Shown: positions 1 through 5,828 of the stretch, piece by piece | How positions within the stretch are numbered: the stretch's first letter is position 1 | Layout: every line of letters starts with the position of its first letter | NCBI GenBank assembly: GCA_009936675.1 | Contig: JAACDY010000006.1 | Span: 1-7,932, forward strand | DNA: 7,932 bases | Source: Bacteroidota bacterium | Lineage (GTDB): Bacteria > Bacteroidota > Bacteroidia > Flavobacteriales > Flavobacteriaceae | Direction of reading: 5' to 3' | Position numbers and translations under genes: made by a program | Notes under the pieces: model-generated | Databases searched by the model: none | What the model was told of the DNA's origin: nothing | Seen by the model: the letters and a program-made list of their open reading frames with translations, nothing else

Positions 1-198
1 AAATTCTTCCAGAGATATTTGACTATAGCACCATTTGCATACCGAGTGATTGATGTTTCCTTTCATATTGATTTGATAATAATCATCTTTTTTATTTAAA
101 TCGTATAATTTGATTTGATCGATTACTGGCAAACCGATAGAAGTAAGTGCCATTTGCTTTAACACTTCCCTCCTTTTAGTATTCGATTTGTTTTTCAT
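1..198 (-). CDS. Tat-signal TIM-barrel protein, hydroxypyruvate isomerase-like (5' part only)
   Basis: The first 66 codons of a leftward gene that runs off the window edge. The start is the ATG at 196-198, four bases after the dehydrogenase stop, so it is probably the third gene of the same operon. The N-terminus (about residues 8-27) has a twin-arginine motif, KRREVLK, followed by a short hydrophobic stretch, which predicts folded export by the Tat system. Residues from about 51, NINHSVCKWCYS followed by LEEF, resemble the start of the mature domain in exported Bacteroidota members of the hydroxypyruvate isomerase/xylose isomerase-like TIM-barrel family. The catalytic metal site would lie outside the window, so enzyme activity cannot be judged. 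Substrate unknown; other sugar-phosphate isomerase/epimerase-like members remain possible. An AGGAGG in the early codons is too far from the next ATG (codon 16) to argue for a later start. Confidence 0.72.
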   Translation of the reverse strand, partial: MKNKSNTKRREVLKQMALTSIGLPVIDQIKLYDLNKKDDYYQINMKGNINHSVCKWCYSQISLEEF

Positions 199-202
199 GG
201 GT

Positions 203-994
203 TTATCTTACTTTACTTCTGATGACGATGTTGTGCAAAAGTTTATTGGATAATATTTTTAAATATACACCCAATCTCTCTTTTCCTCCAAAAGAAACCT
301 CCCATTTGTTCTGATCTACCGATCGAACCATTTTTCGAGCAAAATTTTCCACTACCATTCCTTTTCTTGTAGCAAGGTCATCTTCCCCCAAAACAGAACC
401 ATCGCCCCTAAGGGAATTCATCGCAATGGGAGTTCTGACAAAACCAGGACATATCATGGTCACAGCAATATTGTCTTTTTGATGTTCCATCCTCATCACG
501 TCAAAAAAACCGTGCAAAGCATGTTTAGCTGCAGCATATCCCGATCGAAAAGGAGAACCATATTTCCCCATAACGCTGCTTACCACAACATAATGCCCCC
601 CTTCTTGTAGTAAGAAAAAAGGAAGTAATGCCCTACTCAAGGCTATTGTTCCCAAATAATCAATATCAATTAGTTTTTTAAAAACATCAAATTGGGTATC
701 TGCGATCAAAGACCTTTGACTTACTCCTGCATTGTTGATCAAAATATCAATCCTTCCAAAAAAATCAAATGCTTTTTGAACCTTGGCAGGAGCGGCATCA
801 AAATCGCTTAAGTCAATGGGTAATATTTTAATATTTTCAGGATTTTGACACTCGGATTTGACCTGCTCCAAAGCAGCCACTTTCCTCGAAGACAGAATAA
901 GTTTTGCTCCTCTATCCGCATATATTTTTGCCAATGCCGCCCCTATTCCTGAAGAAGCGCCAGTAATCCAAACTATTTTTTTATTTTTTTCCAT
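203..994 (-). CDS. Classical short-chain dehydrogenase/reductase (SDR)
   Basis: A 263-residue Rossmann-fold oxidoreductase, normal length for a classical SDR and predicted cytoplasmic. The cofactor motif TGASSGIG is at 11-18, NNAG at 87-90, the catalytic serine in VSS near 139-140, and the active-site YxxxK is Y153/K157. An arginine after the second strand (R37 in SSRK) suggests NADP(H) preference. The substrate cannot be read from the sequence. The position usually held by the catalytic-tetrad asparagine (N-Y-x-G) is Asp112 here (IDYLGT). I chose the ATG at 992-994 because MEKNKKIVWITG is the normal SDR beginning. A longer frame back to 1090 adds a hydrophobic leader that lies wholly within the upstream coding region and would put a cytosolic enzyme behind a signal peptide. 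The start overlaps the end of the upstream hydrolase by 14 bases, implying translational coupling. Confidence 0.9.
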   Translation of the reverse strand: MEKNKKIVWITGASSGIGAALAKIYADRGAKLILSSRKVAALEQVKSECQNPENIKILPIDLSDFDAAPAKVQKAFDFFGRIDILINNAGVSQRSLIADTQFDVFKKLIDIDYLGTIALSRALLPFFLLQEGGHYVVVSSVMGKYGSPFRSGYAAAKHALHGFFDVMRMEHQKDNIAVTMICPGFVRTPIAMNSLRGDGSVLGEDDLATRKGMVVENFARKMVRSVDQNKWEVSFGGKERLGVYLKILSNKLLHNIVIRSKVR

Positions 995-2012
995 CTGACT
1001 TTTTTTGGTACCACGCCTCGACCCTGTTGATGGCATTGCTATCAATGTCTTTCCAAAACAAATTAATATCAGCAAAATGATAATTTTCAATCAGGGAAAG
1101 AAAAAACCGACCTGGAATTTGAGGAAGTGTGGTCCATAATAATCCATCAATCACTTGAACACTAAGACTTTTGGGGTAAATAATTAAATCCTCACTCAAT
1201 ACCCCTTTGTGATCAATTAGCTGTGAAGTGGTTTGCATATCCCAACTAATGGGATTAGTGGTAACGCCTCCTTTATACCATTTGGCGTAGTTCTTGGGTC
1301 GTTTATCCATTTTGTAAGCGTTCCAACTGACAAACCCTCCTACATCATTTGGATTTTCTAGCGGTTGCATGGATTTAAAATCCTCTGTATAAATTCTCGT
1401 TCCAATCAAATAAGCAGCTACCAATTGATTTTGTAAAGGTTTTTGATCAAAAAATTCTTTGATCAATCTTTTGGCGTGCATACTTCCCTGACTGTGGGAG
1501 GCAATGATAATAGGTTTACCCATATTATAGTGTTCTAGATAATACTGAAAGGCATTTTTCACATCTTCATAGGCAATTTCCCAAGCAGGTTCTCCCATTT
1601 TACTGTAGGGTTCTGCAAAAATCCTATAGTGAGCCTGTCGATAAAATGGCACATACAAGTCCCCTGCGTTGAGCCAAGCGGAAGCTTGATATTTTAGAGC
1701 CGTTTGAAAAACATCTTGTCGGATCGAAGAAGACCAAATATCGGCATTCCAATCTTTGATTTTCTTGTCGGTAAGTAACGTAGGATAGACAAAAAAAATA
1801 TCTGCTTTTTTATCCTTATCATTTTTTTCAAAAGCCTTCAATACCAATGGATATTTTCCAGGAAAAGCTGCCCAGCTTTTGGATGCCGCATAATTGGGTT
1901 TTTCAGGAAGATTTTTTTGGTCAAAGACCATGTTTTGGTATGTCGTTTTGCAGGCTGTTGATAATAAGAATATCAAAAGGGGCGCAAAGACTTTAAAATG
2001 GAAAAATTTCAT
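981..2012 (-). CDS. DUF3089-family alpha/beta-hydrolase lipoprotein
   Basis: A 343-residue protein matching, from memory, the DUF3089 family (Pfam PF11288), alpha/beta-hydrolase-like proteins of unknown substrate. Residues 1-21 form a lipoprotein signal peptide (MKFFHF, hydrophobic core, LLSTAC with lipidated Cys21), so it should be anchored in the envelope. The nucleophile elbow is SHSQG at 172-176 with Ser174 as the likely nucleophile; a GHSQG elbow is more usual. His312 in the conserved-looking YHFADINLFW segment is the candidate catalytic histidine. A TTG 15 bases upstream is also in frame, but the ATG at 2010-2012 begins a perfect signal peptide and is preferred. It is the first gene of the leftward cluster and overlaps the SDR start. 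A weak promoter candidate on its strand is TAACTTTA at 2048-2055, with a TTG 21 bases further upstream. Confidence 0.85.
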   Translation of the reverse strand: MKFFHFKVFAPLLIFLLSTACKTTYQNMVFDQKNLPEKPNYAASKSWAAFPGKYPLVLKAFEKNDKDKKADIFFVYPTLLTDKKIKDWNADIWSSSIRQDVFQTALKYQASAWLNAGDLYVPFYRQAHYRIFAEPYSKMGEPAWEIAYEDVKNAFQYYLEHYNMGKPIIIASHSQGSMHAKRLIKEFFDQKPLQNQLVAAYLIGTRIYTEDFKSMQPLENPNDVGGFVSWNAYKMDKRPKNYAKWYKGGVTTNPISWDMQTTSQLIDHKGVLSEDLIIYPKSLSVQVIDGLLWTTLPQIPGRFFLSLIENYHFADINLFWKDIDSNAINRVEAWYQKKSDGKK

Positions 2013-2046
2013 TGATTTGATAAACAATATTTAAGCACAAAAACGG

Positions 2047-2074
2047 CTAAAGTTAGTATATTTACTAAAATTAG
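2047..2074. promoter_or_regulatory. Candidate operator: 28-bp inverted repeat between DUF3089 gene and sodC
   Basis: The 88-base divergent intergenic region contains a dyad centred between 2060 and 2061. The inner arms TTAGTA (2053-2058) and TACTAA (2063-2068) are perfect complements around TATT. The outer arms CTAA (2047-2050) and TTAG (2071-2074) are also perfect, separated from the inner arms by two unpaired bases on each side. It overlaps the -7-like sequences of both directions: TAACTTTA for the leftward gene and TATATTTA (2057-2064) for sodC. A regulator bound here could control both genes. Which regulator is unknown; OxyR, encoded in this window, is one candidate. Confidence 0.5.
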
Positions 2075-2100
2075 AACAACTTACAATTACAACTACAAAC

Positions 2101-2622
2101 ATGAAAAAAATATTTTTTCCTTTTTTGATATTCTCACTGGGTATCACTTTAGGGTGTCAAGAGTCCACTGTTAAAAAAGTCAAAATCAGCTTAAACGCCA
2201 AAAGTAACAGCAATACAAGTGGAGAAGTTAGCTTCACTGAAAAGGGTGGAGTGGTCATTATGGAAGCTCATATTTACGGATTGGACCCTGGTACCCATGC
2301 CATCCATTTGCATGAAAAGGCAGATTGTTCTTCTTCCGATGGAAAATCAACAGGGGGACATTGGAATCCTACTTTTGAACAACATGGTGCGTGGAATAAT
2401 GAATCTGGTTTTCACAGGGGTGATATTGGAAATTTTGAAGCAGATGACCAAGGTCATGGAATGATAAAGTTTTCTACAGATTTGTGGTGTATTGGCTGTG
2501 ATGATCCCATCAGAAATATTGTTGATAAAGCAGTTATCGTTCACCAAGGAGCAGATGACTTGATCTCTCAACCCTCGGGAGCTGCAGGTTCACGAGTGAG
2601 TTGTGCAGGAATCATTCAATAG
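2101..2622 (+). CDS. sodC: Cu/Zn superoxide dismutase, lipoprotein form
   Basis: A 173-residue SodC that converts superoxide to oxygen and hydrogen peroxide outside the cytoplasm. The hydrophobic N-terminus ends at Cys19 (ITLGC-QES), a loose lipobox, so it is probably membrane-anchored. All metal ligands are present: Cu ligands His69 and His71 (HLH), bridging His87 (GGHWNP), Zn ligands His95, His105 and Asp108 (HRGDIGN), and Cu ligand His148 (VIVHQGADD). Cys76 and Cys168 form the family's intrasubunit disulfide, and Arg165 (GSRVSC) matches the superoxide-guiding arginine. An extra Cys130-x-x-Cys133 pair (WCIGC) lies between the zinc loop and His148. There is no Shine-Dalgarno; the leader just before ATG has three tandem TACAA-type hexamers (2082-2099). 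It ends 11 bases from the convergent acyltransferase gene with no obvious terminator between. Confidence 0.95.
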   Translation: MKKIFFPFLIFSLGITLGCQESTVKKVKISLNAKSNSNTSGEVSFTEKGGVVIMEAHIYGLDPGTHAIHLHEKADCSSSDGKSTGGHWNPTFEQHGAWNNESGFHRGDIGNFEADDQGHGMIKFSTDLWCIGCDDPIRNIVDKAVIVHQGADDLISQPSGAAGSRVSCAGIIQ

Positions 2623-2633
2623 CACTTAATAAA

Positions 2634-3425
2634 TTACCACTCGCGTTCTTTGTTGAGTTGCTCTTGGTTTTCCAGTTCATCTTTGGGAATGACCTTGAGG
2701 AAGGATGGGTGTTGTTCTATGGCATATTCTATTTTTTCAATGATGGCATCGACTGATTCGATATCATAATCAATTTCCAAAGGGGATTTGATTTCCATGG
2801 ATTGGAGAATGCCTCTTTTCTTTATTCTGATGCCTTTTTTATCAAAAGATCGTCTGAATCCATCAATCACAATGGGGACAACAACAGGCTTGTAACGCTT
2901 GATGATGTGAGCTGTACCTTTTCTTAGCGGCTTGAAGGGAGTGGTAGTACCTTGAGGAAAAGTAATGACCCAACCATCGTCCAAGGCCTTGCCTATACTG
3001 GAAATATCACTCATTTTCACTTGTCGTTTGACGTCAACTCCTTTTGCTCTCCAAGTACGCTCAATCGAAATCGAACCTGCATAGGCCAAAATTCTGGGTA
3101 GTATTCCAGCTTTCATGGTTTCTTTGGCTGCCACAAAATAAATATTTAGCTTAGGATTCCACAAGTATCCGATGTTTTTTATTGAATCATTTCGACCGCT
3201 TAAACTGGCATTAAAAACATGAAACATGGCCACTACATCTGCGAAATAAGTTTGGTGATTGGAAACAAACAAAACATTGTTTTCTGGTAGTTGACGGATC
3301 ACATCTGAGCCTTCCACTTGCAGTTGATTAAATCCTCTGTAGCGCCTATGAGACATGCCCCCCATAATACGGATAAGCCATTTTTTTATAATTAAATAAT
3401 GGCCAAATGGATTTTTTTTGAACAT
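2634..3425 (-). CDS. PlsC-like lysophospholipid/glycerol-phosphate acyltransferase
   Basis: A 263-residue membrane-associated acyltransferase of the PlsC/LPLAT family, which transfers acyl groups from acyl-CoA or acyl-ACP to lysophospholipid-type acceptors. Numbered from the ATG at 3423-3425: block I is NHQTYFAD at 56-63, block II GSISIER ending at Arg123, block III FPQGTTT at 156-162, block IV VVPIVIDGF around 182-190. Two blocks are unusual: the His-to-Asp spacing is HX5D rather than HX4D, and block III has Gln where FPEG is usual. The acceptor cannot be predicted. The frame also opens at a TTG (3450-3452) that would add nine residues and begin 7 bases after the Nudix stop; ATG is preferred because TTG starts are rare. 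It is cotranscribed with the Nudix gene. Confidence 0.85.
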   Translation of the reverse strand: MFKKNPFGHYLIIKKWLIRIMGGMSHRRYRGFNQLQVEGSDVIRQLPENNVLFVSNHQTYFADVVAMFHVFNASLSGRNDSIKNIGYLWNPKLNIYFVAAKETMKAGILPRILAYAGSISIERTWRAKGVDVKRQVKMSDISSIGKALDDGWVITFPQGTTTPFKPLRKGTAHIIKRYKPVVVPIVIDGFRRSFDKKGIRIKKRGILQSMEIKSPLEIDYDIESVDAIIEKIEYAIEQHPSFLKVIPKDELENQEQLNKEREW

Positions 3426-3459
3426 CTCCCTAATCAAATAGATCAACGACAAATATAAA

Positions 3460-4104
3460 CTATTTGGGCAGTACTGAAGAGAATAACATTTTAAATTCGG
3501 ACAAGATCATTGCTGTTGCACCCCAAACCTCATTTTGGTCAAAAATATAAGCTGGGACATCTACTGAAGCCTCATAGGAAGTATGCTGCTTTGTCATCGT
3601 AGGTGTATTATCAATAAAATTACTAAATGAAATTTCTAGAATGGCTTCAACTTCTTTAGGGTCTGGTTTAAAAAAACAAGGTTTTTCGATATAGCCTACA
3701 TAGGGTATAATCAAAAAATTACTGGGTGGCACATAGAGTTGAGTCAGTGACCTTAAGTAATTTACTTGGTCTGAAGGAATTCCTACCTCCTCTTGGGTTT
3801 CCCTCAGAGCAGTTGACCAAAGATCATCATCAAAAGATTCAGGTTTACCTCCAGGAAAGCTAATTTGTCCAGAATGAACCCCCTTATAAACCCTCCGGCG
3901 GGTCAATACAAAATGGAGCTCTCCCTGTTCACTGGGGTAAAAAAGCAATAGTACCGCAGCTTTTTTGGGCTTGCTGTTTGAGATTGGAATGGACTTCAAC
4001 TGTTTCATCCGATCAGGAGGAGCCAAAAGGGAATGGGCAAGACTACCAGCAAGTCGGTATTCTTTTAACTTTGTAGATAGACTTAAAAAAGAAGTTAGAT
4101 CCAT
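3460..4104 (-). CDS. Nudix hydrolase, CoA pyrophosphatase (NudL-like)
   Basis: A 214-residue Nudix enzyme whose family cleaves coenzyme A or acyl-CoA to 3',5'-ADP and (acyl-)phosphopantetheine with Mg2+ or Mn2+. The CoA-pyrophosphatase (UPF0035) signature is clear: LTRRR at 67-71, then HSGQISFPGGK at 77-87, running into the Nudix helix RETQEEVGI at 101-109. The glycine-to-RE spacing is one residue longer than the generic Nudix box, as I recall for NudL proteins. The N-terminal 30 residues (ending LAHSLLAPPDR) match the usual N-terminal arm of this family, supporting the ATG at 4102-4104 rather than the later Met33. That start shares CATG with the divergent prolyl isomerase, so its promoter must lie inside that gene. 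It precedes the acyltransferase by 34 bases, and CoA turnover next to acyl transfer is a plausible but unproven link. Confidence 0.9.
   Translation of the reverse strand: MDLTSFLSLSTKLKEYRLAGSLAHSLLAPPDRMKQLKSIPISNSKPKKAAVLLLFYPSEQGELHFVLTRRRVYKGVHSGQISFPGGKPESFDDDLWSTALRETQEEVGIPSDQVNYLRSLTQLYVPPSNFLIIPYVGYIEKPCFFKPDPKEVEAILEISFSNFIDNTPTMTKQHTSYEASVDVPAYIFDQNEVWGATAMILSEFKMLFSSVLPK
4066..4073 (+). promoter_or_regulatory. -7 element for the prolyl isomerase gene, inside the Nudix gene
   Basis: TAACTTTG is an exact match to the Bacteroidota -7 consensus TAnnTTTG and lies 29 bases before the isomerase ATG. It implies a leader of roughly 20-25 bases. It sits on the antisense strand within the first codons of the Nudix gene. 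No TTG -33 element is visible at 17-23 bases upstream, so the call rests on the -7 match and its position. Confidence 0.5.
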
Positions 4105-4786
4105 GAAATATTTAAAAATATTTTTGGGGCTTTTAATATTTGCTCAAATTGGTTGTCAGGAAAAGCCTAAAAAAAAAGCAGTCAAAGCCAAAGTTCCTGA
4201 AAAAAAACAATTAAAAAAAGCTAAGCCCAAAGAAGAAATTTATTTGGATGACAAAAATGCCATTCCTTTCTTTTATAAATACGCTAAAAAGAACAAAGAA
4301 AATAAGGTCAGAATCATCACCAAGTATGGAAACATCGATATTTTACTTTACGACAACACCCCTTATCATAGGGCGAATTTTGTTTATCTAACCAAGAAAA
4401 AATATTTCGATGGCACCATGTTTCACCGGGTGGTTCCCAATTTTATTATCCAAGGGGGCAATTCGGACAGTCGGAAAAGTATGAAGAAAAGACATCAGAT
4501 TGGACGCTATCTGCTCCCCCCCGACACCAAAAAAGGGCACTCCCACCACCGAGGAGTCATTTCCATGCCCAGTAGTGAAATCGATAATCCACACAAACTG
4601 GCTTCTCCCTATGAATTCTTTATCGTTCAACAATCCCCTGGGGCATATCATTTGGATGGGCATTATACGGCTTTTGGCGAAGTCATCAACGGAATGGCAG
4701 TCGTTGATCAAATCAACCAACTCAAGATAGACAATAGAGAAATGCCCATCAATAATGTTTATATAAAAACAGAAATTATTAAGTGA
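4103..4786 (+). CDS. Cyclophilin-type peptidyl-prolyl cis-trans isomerase lipoprotein
   Basis: A 227-residue envelope foldase that isomerises proline peptide bonds. Residues 1-18 are a signal peptide ending in Cys18 (FAQIGC-QEK), a loose lipobox. Residues 20-44 are an extremely lysine-rich linker that probably spaces the domain from the membrane. The cyclophilin domain begins near 68: FHRVVPNFIIQGG at 107-119 holds catalytic Arg109 and Gln117, YEFFIVQQ at 170-177 matches the conserved F-F-I strand, and LDGHYTAFGEV at 184-194 closes the site. The tryptophan of human CypA (W121) is His183 here. The open frame continues upstream but is antisense to the Nudix gene; the ATG at 4103 starts a clean signal peptide and has a -7 element 29 bases upstream. 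It is followed by a hairpin at 4798-4817. Confidence 0.92.
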   Translation: MKYLKIFLGLLIFAQIGCQEKPKKKAVKAKVPEKKQLKKAKPKEEIYLDDKNAIPFFYKYAKKNKENKVRIITKYGNIDILLYDNTPYHRANFVYLTKKKYFDGTMFHRVVPNFIIQGGNSDSRKSMKKRHQIGRYLLPPDTKKGHSHHRGVISMPSSEIDNPHKLASPYEFFIVQQSPGAYHLDGHYTAFGEVINGMAVVDQINQLKIDNREMPINNVYIKTEIIK

Positions 4787-4797
4787 ATCTTATTTTA

Positions 4798-4817
4798 TTT
4801 GAAGATTTAACTTCAAA
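4798..4817. terminator. Possible weak terminator hairpin after the prolyl isomerase gene
   Basis: A perfect 7-bp inverted repeat, TTTGAAG (4798-4804) and CTTCAAA (4811-4817), with a 6-base loop, starts 11 bases after the isomerase stop. A seven-T run follows at 4824-4830, but six bases separate it from the stem and the stem is AT-rich, so it is a poor intrinsic terminator. It could instead be an operator upstream of oxyR. Confidence 0.35.
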
Positions 4818-4842
4818 AACTCATTTTTTTAACTCCAAAACT

Positions 4843-4882
4843 TATTCTATAAGTAAATATTATTATATTTATACAAAGAATA
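4843..4882. promoter_or_regulatory. Candidate autoregulatory operator upstream of oxyR: 40-bp imperfect dyad
   Basis: Two nested perfect inverted repeats share one centre, between 4862 and 4863. The inner arms are TAAATAT (4854-4860) and ATATTTA (4865-4871) around TATT; the outer arms are TATTCT (4843-4848) and AGAATA (4877-4882). Overall 15 of 20 symmetric positions are complementary. The dyad ends 10 bases before the oxyR ATG and contains a -7-like TATATTTA (4864-4871). LysR-type regulators usually bind such dyads at their own promoters, and a 40-bp length suits an OxyR tetramer. The high AT content makes chance symmetry a real alternative. Confidence 0.45.
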
Positions 4883-4892
4883 GATATTAACA

Positions 4893-5828
4893 ATGACACT
4901 AACACAGCTTCACTACATGACCGCAGTTGCTGAGTATGGTAACTTTACGATTGCAGCCAACAAATGCTTTGTAACCCAACCCACACTGAGCATGCAGGTT
5001 CAGAAATTGGAGGAGGAATTGGGGGTCAAAATATTTAACCGAGCTACCAAACCTATAGCCCTCACTGATATTGGAGAAAAAATTTTGGTTCAAGCAAAAA
5101 AGATAACCGAAGAGGCTACTCGAATGCAAGACATTGTTTCCATCGAAAAAGGTTTTATTGGTGGTGAATTCAAATTGGGAATTATTCCTACGGTAATGCC
5201 CACTTTACTCCCTATGTTTCTCAATACTTTCATTAAGAAACACCCAAAAGTAGATCTTAAAATTGAGGAGTTAAACCCTCAAAATATCACCCGAATGCTG
5301 GAGGAAGGTCATCTGGATGCTGGCATTGCAGCAACTCCGCTTTCGATGGATCACATATTGGAGCTCCCTCTCTATCACGAACCTTTTGTAGGGTATATTC
5401 CTGAAGGCAATGCACTGCATGCGATAGAGCAAATTGAAATTGACGATTTGAGCATGACTGATCTGCTGGTACTGGAAGATGGCCACTGCTTTAGAAATCA
5501 CGTACTTAACCTTTGTCAGATGAATCGAATTGAAAGCAATCCGTTTGATCTAAAAAGCGGAAGCTTTGAAACTTTAATCAACTTGGCAGACGAGGGTTTG
5601 GGTATGACCCTACTCCCCTTTTTGAACGCCAACTCACTTACGGCTGATAAAAAGAAAAATCTGAGATTTTTCCCCGACCCTGCTCCGGCGAGAGAAGTAA
5701 GCTTGATTCATTATAAAAGTCAATTGAAACTTCCAATTATCAATGCCTTGAGATCAACCATCAGTAGCATTATCAGAGGCGCAATAAAATTCGAAAATAT
5801 TAAAATTATAACCCCAGAAAGAATCTAG
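4893..5828 (+). CDS. oxyR: OxyR-type hydrogen peroxide-sensing LysR-family regulator
   Basis: A 311-residue LysR-type regulator, close to the 305 residues of E. coli OxyR. The N-terminal winged helix-turn-helix spans about 1-60 (NFTIAANKCFVTQPTLSMQ around 17-35). The C-terminal sensor domain has GIIPT with Thr100 and the decisive motif LEDGHC at 194-199 followed by RNHVLNLC at 201-208. Cys199 and Cys208 have exactly the spacing, and even the numbering, of the peroxidatic and resolving cysteines of E. coli OxyR. Oxidation to the disulfide should switch it to activate peroxide-defence genes; usual targets (katalases, ahpC, dps) are not in this window, but sodC is. By my remembered alignment three peroxide-pocket residues differ: Pro129, Asn202 and Asp219 in place of Thr129, Asp202 and His218. 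Its TAG stop overlaps the stop of the convergent small gene. Confidence 0.93.
   Translation: MTLTQLHYMTAVAEYGNFTIAANKCFVTQPTLSMQVQKLEEELGVKIFNRATKPIALTDIGEKILVQAKKITEEATRMQDIVSIEKGFIGGEFKLGIIPTVMPTLLPMFLNTFIKKHPKVDLKIEELNPQNITRMLEEGHLDAGIAATPLSMDHILELPLYHEPFVGYIPEGNALHAIEQIEIDDLSMTDLLVLEDGHCFRNHVLNLCQMNRIESNPFDLKSGSFETLINLADEGLGMTLLPFLNANSLTADKKKNLRFFPDPAPAREVSLIHYKSQLKLPIINALRSTISSIIRGAIKFENIKIITPERI

Noticed and set aside
163..168. AGGAGG as a ribosome binding site for a later start of the TIM-barrel gene
   Set aside because: It lies 15 bases before the next ATG, too far, and that start would remove the twin-arginine motif.
995..1090. N-terminal extension of the SDR frame with a hydrophobic, signal-like leader
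   Set aside because: It lies wholly within the DUF3089 coding region in another frame, and classical SDRs begin just before the TGxxxGxG motif. The 14-base overlap with ATG at 994 is the normal coupling arrangement.
2219..2571. Alternative frames inside sodC on both strands
   Set aside because: They overlap the complete metal-ligand region of SodC, have no start context and look like shadows.
2593..2643. CGAGTG/CACTCG inverted repeat spanning the sodC and acyltransferase gene ends as a shared terminator
   Set aside because: The 39-base loop is too long, the stem has only six pairs and there is no T run after it.
3426..3452. TTG start adding nine residues to the acyltransferase
   Set aside because: TTG starts are rare and no conserved residues lie in the extension. 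The spacing to the Nudix stop makes it possible, so it is noted rather than excluded.
3965..4102. Upstream extension of the prolyl isomerase frame
   Set aside because: It is the antisense strand of the Nudix gene and would bury the signal peptide internally.
4388..4730. Open frames opposite or overlapping the cyclophilin domain
   Set aside because: They coincide with conserved cyclophilin motifs and encode no recognisable protein.
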